Below, piece after piece: positions 28,262 to 38,171 of a stretch of 64,000 nucleotides of DNA. This stretch comes from Dyadobacter subterraneus (GTDB lineage Bacteria > Bacteroidota > Bacteroidia > Cytophagales > Spirosomataceae), in contig NZ_JACYGY010000001.1 of NCBI RefSeq assembly GCF_015221875.1, forward strand, positions 4,194,501-4,258,500. The letters are read 5' to 3'. The stretch's first letter is position 1; every line of letters begins with the position of its first letter. The notes under the pieces are model-generated. The model did no database searches. It was not told the origin of the DNA and was given only the letters and a program-made list of their open reading frames with translations. The position numbers and the translations under genes are program-made.

Positions 28262-28619
28262 TCAGATTACCTCATTTTCATATAAAACCTTATCATAACC
28301 ATCACTTTTCCAGTCCTGAAGTTCGAAATTGTCAATGGCACCATGCCTACAAATGCTCCTTGCGTTACCAAAGCTGCAGCGGTGGTCGCTCCGGCGAGTG
28401 CAACTGACAATGCTGCTTCTCCACTTACCGCGGTTCAAAACCAGAAGCATCAGCTACGAATGCCCGGCTTGCTACTTTGGCCGCACCGAGAACCATAGCT
28501 GCATAATAATGTCCAGCTTTTTGACCACTATTTTACGCCTCACCATAACCTAGCGTTACCCTTACCGGATTTCCACCATGTATATGGTCATGTAATGCTG
28601 ACGCTAACACCCATTGCGA
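28262..28619 (-). pseudogene. Decayed gene fragment, several frames
   Basis: Three frames together give a protein-like text: SQWVLASALHDHIHGGNPV, GQKAGHYYAAMVLGAAKVAS, AVSGEAALSVALAGATTAAA and finally a charged tail ending YDKVLYENEVI. The Ala/Gly-rich middle looks like a hydrophobic or toxin-transport-like segment. The family is not recognised; frameshifts and stops show it is broken. Confidence 0.4.
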
Positions 28620-28753
28620 AATCTTCAAGGCTTTTGCAGCAAATCCTGCCACCTCCCATCAGGATCTGAGAACCTAATCGCATTAGGATTGCGGGAACTA
28701 TCTAACAGTAATTTGGATATAAGATTTTAATAGATATTTGTATAATTTTACAA

Positions 28754-29989
28754 TTATCTTATGCTCGTAGACAGTTTTTTGCCAATAAAATCTATTGTTG
28801 ACTGACGAACATTATAATCCTTCGCTAAGGAAGGCCATTGCCGTAACGAGTCCCGAGTTTGATTTATAATCTCCGTAATAAGACCTTTAGGCAATTTGAA
28901 TTCTAAACCGAGTTTAACAAGCTCTCTTTCACCAGGGTTTCTCCCCTCGCCCATCACCATGGTACTTTGTTCGCCCGAAGGGCCACTTGAAAAAGTCAAA
29001 TCATAAGCCGGTGCTAGCCTCCAACTCCCTTTTTCATTCATAAGAAAGCTAAAATTCTTTCCATGATCATCCCGGTTATGGGCCATGACATTGAAAACGG
29101 CCAGCCTATACATCTTCTCAATCTCACGAATATCCTTGGTTAGACTTCCAGTCAAGGTTAGAAGGTCCTCATAATCCAGTGATGGCGTTCGGAAGTTACT
29201 ATGTAACAGTCCACTCACAGTATGCATGTGGTAACATTTTTCACCTTCCCTATCAAACCGTTTGACAGCAAAATACCCCGCACCACTCTTTCCTTCAAAC
29301 AAATGAACCTCAGGCATTAAAATGCCTGCATCCTTTGCCATGAGTGCATAAACATATTCAACAGCACCAGAATCCAATCCATCCTGTGAATTTGGAAATT
29401 TCACCAACCAATGCTCAAAACAGTCTGAAAGTTTCTTGGTCCCATATACTATTTTCCGACGGCTCTTGTCCAGCCCTATCAATGCTTTTGGCCGCGCTCC
29501 GGCAGATGATCCATTTAAGGTTAGAAGTTCTTGAATAACCTCGTCCGAGCTCCCCTGCAGGACCATCTGTGCTTGTTGCGCTAGATAATCCAAATCAATC
29601 AGCTCATCAGTATCAGGTAGGGCATGGTCGGGTTCATAGACTAAGGCTCCCATACCGTTCGATCCCACATAAGCCAAGCGATCAAGTGGCGAAATATCAG
29701 CAGGAAAAATGCCTTGAGAACGTAAAAAGCGATCAAATAACAAGCGGCCCCATCCGTCTGGCAAGCTATCATTGAAAACCCCCGCTAGCCCCTCAAAGGG
29801 TGTTGAGGCAAATGCAATCAAACCAGGCTTTAAAGGTAAGCGCAGCGGTGAAATCTCTAAGTTCTTTTGAATAAAAGAACGATCGTATTCAAAATAAATC
29901 GTACCATCACGAGCCGCCAACCGCCCAACAGGAAGGGTTGTAGACCCAAAATCCAAACCAACTTTTACTTCTGGAATTGGCCTTTTCAT
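28754..29989 (-). CDS. hipA: HipA-family serine/threonine kinase toxin
   Basis: A 411-residue HipA-like protein. It has an N-terminal HipA_N part (residues 1-115; LPLKPGLIAFASTPFEGLAGVFNDSLPDGWG), the GARPKALIG loop and the kinase core with FAVKRFDR (ATP lysine), the catalytic loop NRDDHGKN (residues 305-312) and the DFG-like APAYDLTF (Asp330). In the type II system HipA phosphorylates tRNA synthetases and arrests growth; the exact target here is unknown. Its start overlaps the stop of the antitoxin gene by 4 bp. Confidence 0.9.
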   Translation of the reverse strand: MKRPIPEVKVGLDFGSTTLPVGRLAARDGTIYFEYDRSFIQKNLEISPLRLPLKPGLIAFASTPFEGLAGVFNDSLPDGWGRLLFDRFLRSQGIFPADISPLDRLAYVGSNGMGALVYEPDHALPDTDELIDLDYLAQQAQMVLQGSSDEVIQELLTLNGSSAGARPKALIGLDKSRRKIVYGTKKLSDCFEHWLVKFPNSQDGLDSGAVEYVYALMAKDAGILMPEVHLFEGKSGAGYFAVKRFDREGEKCYHMHTVSGLLHSNFRTPSLDYEDLLTLTGSLTKDIREIEKMYRLAVFNVMAHNRDDHGKNFSFLMNEKGSWRLAPAYDLTFSSGPSGEQSTMVMGEGRNPGERELVKLGLEFKLPKGLITEIINQTRDSLRQWPSLAKDYNVRQSTIDFIGKKLSTSIR

Positions 29990-30294
29990 TTGTGACGTCC
30001 CCGTTTAGGTGTTGAACCTTCATTTCCTTTTAACACCTCATCAATCGAAGCATAAGTTGGCTTCACCAGTTTGGTTGCTTCAATGACCTTTTCTAATCCA
30101 CCAACGACTAAAAGGATTTTCAAAAAGGATTCCAGTGAGATGGCCCCTTGCTGCTCAAATTTCCGTAACGTCGGCAGGGCAACGCCAGAACGCTCTGATA
30201 ATCCCTGCTGGGTTAAGCCAGCATTCAAGCGCCGCGATCGGAGATTTTCTGCAAGTTTCCGCTGAGCCCTTGATGGCGATATAAGTGATACCAT
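29986..30294 (-). CDS. hipB: HipB-like antitoxin, XRE family
   Basis: A 102-residue protein with an N-terminal HTH (NLRSRRLNAGLTQQGLSERSGVALPTLRKFEQ) and a disordered basic tail (GSTPKRGRHK). It lies directly upstream of and overlaps hipA, the standard HipBA order. It should neutralise HipA and repress the operon by binding upstream repeats such as those at 30293-30342. Confidence 0.85.
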   Translation of the reverse strand: MVSLISPSRAQRKLAENLRSRRLNAGLTQQGLSERSGVALPTLRKFEQQGAISLESFLKILLVVGGLEKVIEATKLVKPTYASIDEVLKGNEGSTPKRGRHK

Positions 30295-30342
30295 TATATT
30301 ACTTACTAAATAAACTATGTATTAGTAATACTATTATATTAC
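30293..30342. promoter_or_regulatory. Candidate HipB operators
   Basis: The 10-mer ATTATATTAC occurs twice in direct orientation (30293-30302 and 30333-30342, 40 bp apart), and TATTACT (297-303) / AGTAATA (324-330) forms an inverted repeat between them. The location just upstream of the antitoxin start fits autorepression with cooperative binding on one DNA face. Confidence 0.5.
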
Positions 30343-30638
30343 ATAAATAGTTCAGATACAACTCCGACATTTAATTACGATCAAGAGACCGAATAGCTCT
30401 CAAACTCTGGAGCAAAATGATGCGAAAGAAATAAAAGCTGTTTAATAAAAATTCTATTAATATGTCAAGGTATATAGTTAAATTCTTTTGGTATTGTCCT
30501 AAAATCGTGAAACTGCATAAATTCCATTGAATAGGAATGATACCTGGAAATTCAATTCGATAATTTGTTAACTTGTGTTAGCTTCATAAAAAGCTCCCAA
30601 GCGAAATGGTACCTAAAAATTCATCCTGAAATCTGGGC

Positions 30639-30986
30639 TAAAAGCCAATTGACGGATAAAATTAGTCAGGAGCATAATATTGCCGTAAGCAGAGCCTGCA
30701 AAATAAATTAATTCGCTTCCAATATTATTATGACAGCAAAAAGGATGATAGCGTAGTTGTTGATTTCATACAGGAACTGGGGTTTAAACCGCATCGGCCG
30801 AATCCTTACTATGGTTTCAGGAAGCTATTCGCTTATCTAAGAAAATCAGGAAAGCCCTGGAATCATAAAAAGGTTTACAGGATTTACAAGCTGTTAAAGT
30901 TGAATAAGAAACGTAAGGGAAAAGAAGGTTGCCGGAAACATCCTGATCACAGTCGCTTTACCCTGGTGAGAACTACCTACTTTTAA
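30639..30986 (+). mobile_element. IS3-family transposase orfB remnant
   Basis: Reads KSQLTDKISQEHNIAVSRACKI, then after a frameshift YYYDSKKDDSVVVDFIQELG and NPYYGFRKLFAYLRKSGKPW, KKVYRIYKLLKLNKKRKGKE. This is the HTH_21-containing N-terminal part of IS3-family OrfB, upstream of the integrase core, which is missing. One or more lesions; inactive. Confidence 0.75.
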
Positions 30987-31210
30987 AATACCTCTTCTGG
31001 CCGTAGGCAGGTAATGGGCAGTTCCTTGAAACTGGACTCAATTTCTTCTTTTTAAAAAAGAAAATCAATATCCTTCGGACCACCGGACAGGTAGCGTTCC
31101 TGACATTCGAGCTGTTGTTTGCAGAATTCTTCAAAGATAATTTTACCACAAGGAATCACCAGGGTGATCAAATAGCCTGCAAACAAACACCATTCCTGAA
31201 TGGCAAATAT

Positions 31211-31426
31211 TTATATCAAAGCAATACAGTCGCATCTTTCATCTCTGCGGACAATATCTTCGAGAACTCCTACTCCATAGTCTATTGATACTTTTTTATT
31301 GTCAAGCAACAGCAGTGCTTTCTCTTTGGCAACCTGACTGGTATCAAACGCGGTTACATTCCAACCTTGCTTCGCTGCAATTACAGCATTTCTACCTCCA
31401 CCTTCCGCAGACAAAGCAAACTTCTG
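31211..31426 (-). pseudogene. Class I SAM methyltransferase fragment
   Basis: The frame reads AQKFALSAEGGGRNAVIAAK and then GWNVTAFDTSQVAKEKALLL, the SAM-binding strand-loop (motif I and the acidic end of beta-2). It has an upstream stop and a truncated C-terminus, so it is a relic of about 70 residues of a TehB/UbiE-like enzyme. Confidence 0.65.
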
Positions 31427-31524
31427 GGCCTCTGTTTACTCCAAGTAGCAGGACAATTAAGAAACGAAGATAATTGATGCTTGATATAACAGCCTAGTGA
31501 GCGTTTGTTTGAATCGTATCAAGG

Positions 31525-31668
31525 TTTAATAAAATCACCACGACTCAATTTAATAAGATCAGCACAACATTGTTTAATAAAAATACCACGACATTATTTA
31601 ATATTTTTGTCACATCTCAATTAAATTGTGCTAGCACAACACAATTCAATAAATTAACCACTCTCTGA
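31525..31668. repeat. Six tandem 24-bp degenerate repeats
   Basis: Six consecutive 24-bp units (31525, 31549, 31573, 31597, 31621, 31645) begin TTTAAT or a close variant and carry a central CACCACGAC-like block. The first three units are well conserved; the last three are more diverged. A seventh partial copy (TTAAACTGG) runs into the start codon of the Fic-like frame at 31679. They look like an array of protein-binding sites in a promoter; a coding repeat (FNKITTTQ) is possible but has no start. Confidence 0.6.
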
Positions 31669-31678
31669 TTAAACTGGT

Positions 31679-32615
31679 ATGCCAACACCACGCGAAAGAT
31701 TTGTAGAGGCGCTTCAATTCCTTCATGATTTGCAGCAAAAAGGAATTGTAGGCATTTCATACAGACGATATACCCAATCGGAAGTATCGGGAAATACTTT
31801 TAAAAAATGGATTCATCCGGGAAGTAACGAAAGGCTGGTACATTGCTATTAATCCTGAAGCAAAAGATGGTGAAACCACAGCCTGGTATAGCTCCTACTG
31901 GGATTTTGTTACGGTGTTTCTTGATCGCAGGTACGGCAGTAACTGGTCATTATCTGCCGATCAGTCCCTACTGCTCCATGCAGGCAATCATGTGGTTCCC
32001 CAACAATTGATAGTACGATCCCCCCAGAGGAATAACAATCCCACACCACTACCGCACAAAACATCGCTGTTTAATATCCGTGGCGAACTAACAAAATTGG
32101 GTCTTGACTATATTGATCTGTACCTGATACATCGCCCGCAGGGAGACGTAAGCTCATCCTGTACTGCGATGGAAGAATTATACAGAGAAGGTAAAGTAAG
32201 GGCCATAGGTGTAAGTAATTTCAATATGAATCAGATTCAGAATTTACTTAAGAATCATAGTGTGATACCAGGAGTCAATCAGGTCGAAACACATCCATTT
32301 TCCCAAAAAACAGAAATGCAGAAAGCTTTGAAATCTTAAAGCATCCAACAGGAGCCCTGGGCACTCTTTGCCCAGGGTAAAAATGATCTTTTTAATAATG
32401 ACCTTTTAAAAGTGCTTTCAAGCAAATATAATAAGAGTATTTCCCAGGTAGTTCCACGATGGTTAATTCAAAGAGAAGTAGTTGCTATTCCGAGATCAAC
32501 AAATGTGAAAAGGATTACTGAAAATTTTAATGTATTTGATTTTGAGTTATCTGCCGATGATATGGCAACCATCAAATCGTTTGATAGAGGCAGCGGACTA
32601 ATTTATAGTGTTTAA
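31679..32615 (+). pseudogene. Chimeric relic: Fic-like N-terminus joined to an aldo-keto reductase
   Basis: ATG 31679 starts MPTPRERFVEALQFLHDLQ. After a frameshift the text continues as LLKNGFIREVTKGWYIAINP, WYSSYWDFVTVFLDRRYGSN and SLLLHAGNHVVPQQLIVRSP, the N-terminal domain that precedes Fic domains in a Bacteroidota family. At about 32085 it passes directly into LTKLGLDYIDLYLIHRPQGD, an aldo-keto reductase, interrupted by an in-frame TAA (32337-32339) and resuming as QQEPWALFAQGKNDLF to the normal AKR end at 32615. It is a deletion or recombination junction. Confidence 0.7.
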
Positions 32616-32655
32616 AAAACATTTGAAAATCCGACTACAACAACTACCAACCTGA

Positions 32656-33711
<1,056 letters not shown>

Positions 33712-33724
33712 AAAGCTAACATCA

Positions 33725-34462
33725 GTGCAAAATATTAAAGGAAAAGTAGTTGCTATTACAGGTGCAAGTAGTGGAATGGGCAAAGCCATTGCAATAGAAT
33801 TAGCAAAAAACGGTGCAAAGGTTGTTCTGGCTGCAAGGCGAACAGAACAATTACAACAAATTGTTAAAGAAATTGAAAGCAAAGGTGGCTTCACCACCTT
33901 TGCTAAAATTGATGTGAAGAATAAAGCCGATTTAGTCCGGTTGGTAAATACAGCAGTTGAGCGATACGGAAAATTAGATGTCATTGTAAACAAAGCAGGT
34001 GTTAGCCAATTAAGTCGTATTGACGAATTAGATATTGAAGGTTGGGAAGAAATGATTGACATTAACCTCAAAGGTTTTTTGTATGGAATGGCGGCTGCAA
34101 TTCCCGTTTTTAAACAACAACAATCGGGACATATCGTCAATATCATTTCAACGTCAGGCATAAAGATTGTACCAACGCAAGGTGTTTATGCAGGAACTAA
34201 AAACGCTATTCGCACTATTGCAGAAGCATTTCGTCAGGAGTCAAACGGAAACATACGCATTACAGGCATTTCGCCCGGGTTTGTAAAAACAGACTTTGCG
34301 AACAACATAAAAAACGAAGAAATGAAAACAGCTGTTCAAAAAGGAATGGATCAAATTGCCATAAATCCCTTAGCCATTGCCAATGCTGTCTTTTATGCAA
34401 TAAGTCAACCAAACGATGTTGAAATCGGCGATATTGTTATTCGTCCATCAAAACAAAATTGA
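33725..34462 (+). CDS. SDR-family oxidoreductase
   Basis: A 245-residue SDR with a GTG start. Motifs: TGASSGMGKAIAIEL, VNKAGVS (Lys replaces the second Asn of NNAG), ISTSGIK with the catalytic Ser, and YAGTK. AARRTEQ after beta-2 indicates NADP(H). Second gene of the AKR-SDR-AraC unit. Its stop overlaps a near-start of the AraC frame, but the true AraC ATG is 18 bp further on. Confidence 0.9.
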   Translation: MQNIKGKVVAITGASSGMGKAIAIELAKNGAKVVLAARRTEQLQQIVKEIESKGGFTTFAKIDVKNKADLVRLVNTAVERYGKLDVIVNKAGVSQLSRIDELDIEGWEEMIDINLKGFLYGMAAAIPVFKQQQSGHIVNIISTSGIKIVPTQGVYAGTKNAIRTIAEAFRQESNGNIRITGISPGFVKTDFANNIKNEEMKTAVQKGMDQIAINPLAIANAVFYAISQPNDVEIGDIVIRPSKQN

Positions 34463-34479
34463 TTAAATTCGTAAACGAA

Positions 34480-35391
34480 ATGCAACAACAATCCAACATC
34501 AGTCACATTCAAAGTATATCGCAACTTGTGCGTGTCTTGGGATTTCCTGCACCATTGCACCCATTGATCACCTTGGTTGATTATAATAACGTTTCGATTG
34601 ACCTGTTTCCAAAAGGCCAAAAAGTAAGTCTTGATTTTTACAAGATTTCCTTTAAGCCTACATTCACCGGACACATAAAATACGGACAGGGCTATTACGA
34701 TTTTGAAGAAGGCGGATTGGCATTTCTGAAGCCAAAACAAATTGTTTTTCCACCAGAAGACATAGAGAGCTATGAAGGTATCGCTTTGTATTTCCATCCG
34801 GACTTCATACGGAATTATCAATTAGGAGAAACCATACATCAATATGGCTTTTTCTCTTACGACGTTTCAGAAGCTTTATTTTTATCGGCAAAAGAAAAAG
34901 TAGTTATAGCCAATTTGTTTGCCTCCATAGCCAACGAATTACACAACGATATCGACAAATTCAGTCAGGATGTTTTGGTGTCGCAAATAGAATTGTTACT
35001 GAATTACAGCAATCGTTTTTACAACAGGCAATTTATTACCAGGAGAGCTGTCAATCACGAAATCGTAACTGCTTTGGACAAACTTTTAGACAACTATTTT
35101 GAAGAAAACAGTCTGAAAAAGGGTTTGCCATCCGTGAGATATGTCAGCACTGAATTAAGGCTGTCGCAACGCTATTTAAGTGATATGCTGAGTTCATTGA
35201 CAGGTCTAAACACACAACAATATATTCAGCATGCCATCATAGAAAAAGCCAAAGAAAAACTATCAACGACAAATCTATCCGTTTCGGAAATTGCTTATGA
35301 ACTGGGCTTTGAACATTCACAGTCGTTCAGCAAACTTTTCAAGACGAAGGCAAAGGTTTCGCCTCTTGAGTTCAGACAGTCTTTTAATTAA
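34480..35391 (+). CDS. AraC-family transcriptional regulator
   Basis: A 303-residue regulator, started at ATG 34480 (MQQQSNISHIQSISQLVRVL) since the earlier start would be TTG. The sensor half has FEEGGLAFLKPKQIVFPPED. The HTH half has VRYVSTELRLSQRYLSDMLSSLTG and KLSTTNLSVSEIAYELGFEHSQSFSKLFKTK. It is the intact relative of the relic at 6586-6776. Probably controls the AKR/SDR genes with which it is co-oriented. Confidence 0.9.
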   Translation: MQQQSNISHIQSISQLVRVLGFPAPLHPLITLVDYNNVSIDLFPKGQKVSLDFYKISFKPTFTGHIKYGQGYYDFEEGGLAFLKPKQIVFPPEDIESYEGIALYFHPDFIRNYQLGETIHQYGFFSYDVSEALFLSAKEKVVIANLFASIANELHNDIDKFSQDVLVSQIELLLNYSNRFYNRQFITRRAVNHEIVTALDKLLDNYFEENSLKKGLPSVRYVSTELRLSQRYLSDMLSSLTGLNTQQYIQHAIIEKAKEKLSTTNLSVSEIAYELGFEHSQSFSKLFKTKAKVSPLEFRQSFN

Positions 35392-35475
35392 AAGACGACA
35401 GAAAAGCAGACTACTGAGAGCCAATTACCACGTAACCAGGGTTAGGTGTCACAGACCATCAGGATTCAATTTTCC

Positions 35476-36114
35476 TTAATTATTGACACCCGGAGCTACA
35501 TGGATTCTTCCTAGGTATTCGTTCCAGGCCTGATAAATAGGATCTAATATGGGTTGGTCATAGCCACAAAAATTAACAAGCCGGTCCTTTATATACAAAG
35601 AAGTAATACCGTGTAGAAAACACCAGAATTGCAGCGATCCATCGAGAGGATCGGTGTAGATAACAGATTTCTCGGCCATACATTCCTTTATTGTACGCTG
35701 CAAAATTTCAAAGGTCTTCTGAAAATTCCCCCAGGGTCTGTTTAACTCAGTAACATTCATTGGCGACTGCAACAGGAACATCAGATCATACTTTTCTGGA
35801 TTTTGTATACCAAAATCAATATAAGTTTTGCCGAGATCATTTAATCTGCTGAATGCATCTTTATCTACGTCAGCAAGCCGTATTGTGCTAAGCAGGCTTT
35901 CAAAAGCTAGCTTTTGCATATCGTAAAGTATAAGATCCTTGCTTGGATAATAGAGGTAGATCGTTGTTGGACTATAATCTATTTTTTCTGCAATTTTTCG
36001 GATGGTTGTAAAGTTCAGACCTTTCTCTGAATACAACTCATGAGCAGCATCAAGGATCAGTTTTTTCATTGCTGCGCGTTCTCTGAATTTTCTCTCTGGT
36101 ATTCCCATGCTCAA
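35476..36114 (-). CDS. TetR-family transcriptional regulator
   Basis: A 212-residue TetR with the HTH AAHELYSEKGLNFTTIRKIAEKIDYSPTTIYLYYPSKD and a ligand domain related to that of the regulator at 44816 (YDLMFLLQSP, then KDRLVNF near the end). The start is either the first or third codon (MSM). No obvious target is adjacent except the leftward cluster upstream. Confidence 0.9.
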   Translation of the reverse strand: MSMGIPERKFRERAAMKKLILDAAHELYSEKGLNFTTIRKIAEKIDYSPTTIYLYYPSKDLILYDMQKLAFESLLSTIRLADVDKDAFSRLNDLGKTYIDFGIQNPEKYDLMFLLQSPMNVTELNRPWGNFQKTFEILQRTIKECMAEKSVIYTDPLDGSLQFWCFLHGITSLYIKDRLVNFCGYDQPILDPIYQAWNEYLGRIHVAPGVNN

Positions 36115-36196
36115 CGATTCATTGTTACAGGTAATTTTCTTTTGGACAGGAGGTTAACTGTCTTATTTTCGTTAGTGTACAAATACTTAAATTGCT

Positions 36197-36781
36197 TTAC
36201 AATGCTGATGATTGATAATCTCTACGCCCCTTTTCCGTTAGCAGCCCTCTTAAAAAATGAGTCCTGATTTCGGACCAGGATTTAGTTTCTTTAAAGTTCA
36301 ACCCCATAACCTTAAGCCATAAGAGTGAAATTATTTCCACGTCTATATCCTGCCGGTACACCTTCTGGGCAATACCCTTCCTTAGGTTGCCTACCAAAAA
36401 ATCCGTCCTGAATTCAGATTCGAAGTCCGTCAATACTATCCAGGCCTGAGGATACTGTCTGCTGAGATCCCTTGAAAAATTAGGATTACTCACATGAATC
36501 ACGCCAGATACACAGTTCCAAAGTGCGACAAACTCTTCAATGGTACTAGGGTGCTCTATCCGGATCCTGTCAGACTGAGATTTTACAAGATCTATTTGAA
36601 ACAAGATTACATCCTGTACTAAATGCTCTTTACTTTTGTAATAAGCGTATAAGGTTCGTTTGGAAATTCCGCTTTGGAGTGCAATATCTTCAGTGCGTAC
36701 AGCCTTAATTCCGTAAGCGGTGAACAGATTTAAAGATTTTGCTACAATATTATTTTTTATACTCTGCTGTTTCACAATCAT
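36197..36781 (-). CDS. TetR-family transcriptional regulator
   Basis: A 194-residue TetR. The HTH is NIVAKSLNLFTAYGIKAVRT followed by SGISKRTLYAYYKSKEHLVQ, and the ligand domain is not similar to the neighbour at 35476. Located between that TetR and the SnoaL/SDR/3HCDH set in the same direction, which makes the set its most likely target. Confidence 0.9.
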   Translation of the reverse strand: MIVKQQSIKNNIVAKSLNLFTAYGIKAVRTEDIALQSGISKRTLYAYYKSKEHLVQDVILFQIDLVKSQSDRIRIEHPSTIEEFVALWNCVSGVIHVSNPNFSRDLSRQYPQAWIVLTDFESEFRTDFLVGNLRKGIAQKVYRQDIDVEIISLLWLKVMGLNFKETKSWSEIRTHFLRGLLTEKGRRDYQSSAL

Positions 36782-36857
36782 TTTGGCCGAACTTGCAGTG
36801 TTTCATTGTCATTAAAAACGGTATCCTGTGCGTTGCCCGCTGACTTGAAATCCCTGA

Positions 36858-37262
36858 TCAAATAATCTCCCAGTGTTCTGCAATTTTGCTGTTAAACATC
36901 CGGAACGTTCTGTATCCGTAAAAAACCTCAGTTCCCCCGCTAACCTTAGCCATTGTGGAAAGTGCGCTCACACTAATCCTGATGCAGCAGATAACCAATT
37001 CTCCCAAAGTTGTCAGACCAACTATCTCTGTTGTATGCGCAACCATGCGGTCCAGTTCGCGCAGGTAAAGCAAGAGTCCTTCCTTATTTTGAAACGACCT
37101 ATGCGGCATGGAATGATCTACATAGTCATCGTCCAGATAGACTGATAGCTCTGCAAACCTTTTCTGGTTCCAAACCCTGTTGAGGTATTTTACCACCAAA
37201 TCCACATCCGGGTTAGTAAGTGATTCGGCGTGGTCTGCTTTTGAGGTGGTTGTATTATTCAT
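36858..37262 (-). CDS. SnoaL-like (NTF2 fold) protein
   Basis: A 134-residue protein with VDLVVKYLNRVWNQKRFAEL, YLDDDYVDHSMPHRSFQNKEG and a C-terminal FYGYRTFRMFNSKIAEHWEII, the pattern of SnoaL/ester-cyclase-like NTF2 proteins. Probably binds or isomerises a small hydrophobic compound. Co-directional with the SDR at 37324, with a 62-bp spacer. Confidence 0.75.
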   Translation of the reverse strand: MNNTTTSKADHAESLTNPDVDLVVKYLNRVWNQKRFAELSVYLDDDYVDHSMPHRSFQNKEGLLLYLRELDRMVAHTTEIVGLTTLGELVICCIRISVSALSTMAKVSGGTEVFYGYRTFRMFNSKIAEHWEII

Positions 37263-37323
37263 TCTTTCTTAGGTGTTTATTAGTGAAAGGTTACCGCAGA
37301 TCAATCCGCTCAGTGCCCATTTG

Positions 37324-38106
37324 TTATTTCCGTTGACTGGCCAAGCCCTTCTTAATCTTCATCATGATACGGTCAGGCACAAAGTTTGGGAGTTTAGAGT
37401 TAAACCAGTTTTGAAAACCCACTACTTTTTTCCCGTTGCCTTCCAAAAGATGTTTTACACCCTGCTTTGCCACTTCTTTGGGATGCATGGGTTTGGTTTT
37501 GTGAAGATTGGTAGATGCCATCTCAGCGGTTGTAAAACCAGTATCTACTGTACCTGGATATAGAGAGATAACGGTAACACCAGTGCCGTCCAATTCTGCA
37601 TCAAGTGTTTCGCTAAATGCCCTTACAAAGGCTTTGGTAGCAGAATAAACAGAAAAATAGGGCATTGGTAAAAATGAAACCACTGAGCCTACATTCATGA
37701 TCCGTCCTGACTTGCGGCTGACCATATCTTGTGCAAAGAGCTTGGAAAGTACCACCAGGCTGGAAATATTTAACTGAATCATGCTGAGTTCTTCTTCCAA
37801 AGGCGTTTCAGTGAAATGGCCATAGTTGCCTACAGCCGCATTATTGACCAGGTGTGTCACTATAAAGTTTTCCTGCTTCACTGCTTTGTATAGGCTCGTC
37901 GCAGCATTTACATCAAAGAGGTCGGCAGCATAGTACTCAACTGCGATCCCGTATTTACTTGTCAATTCAGTTTGCATCTGCTGCAATTTGGATTCGGTGC
38001 GGGCGACCAATATCAGGCTGAATTTTTTCGAAGCCAATTGATTGGCCATCTCATAACCAATACCGGATGATGCCCCGGTGAGCAGTATGTATTCTTTCAT
38101 AGTCAT
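37324..38106 (-). CDS. SDR-family oxidoreductase (DltE-like)
   Basis: A 260-residue SDR with TGASSGIGYEMANQL, VARTESKLQQ (NADP-type), LVNNAAVG, VGSVVSFLPMPY and the YSATK catalytic pair. The C-terminal KVVGFQNWFNSKLPNFVPDR resembles the short-chain acyl/steroid-type SDR group of which DltE is a member. The ATG of residue 3 is an equally good start. Upstream neighbour in a leftward unit with the 3-hydroxyacyl-CoA dehydrogenase. Confidence 0.9.
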   Translation of the reverse strand: MTMKEYILLTGASSGIGYEMANQLASKKFSLILVARTESKLQQMQTELTSKYGIAVEYYAADLFDVNAATSLYKAVKQENFIVTHLVNNAAVGNYGHFTETPLEEELSMIQLNISSLVVLSKLFAQDMVSRKSGRIMNVGSVVSFLPMPYFSVYSATKAFVRAFSETLDAELDGTGVTVISLYPGTVDTGFTTAEMASTNLHKTKPMHPKEVAKQGVKHLLEGNGKKVVGFQNWFNSKLPNFVPDRIMMKIKKGLASQRK

Positions 38107-38171
38107 TAAAATTTAAGTTGGTACGATTTGCGTTTTGAGTTTAATCTTACCTTTTACATTTAGATGATGTA

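Noticed and set aside
31525..31668. Coding interpretation of the 24-bp repeats (FNKITTTQ units)
   Set aside because: In frame but without a start codon and interrupted by a stop at its end; regulatory array is simpler.
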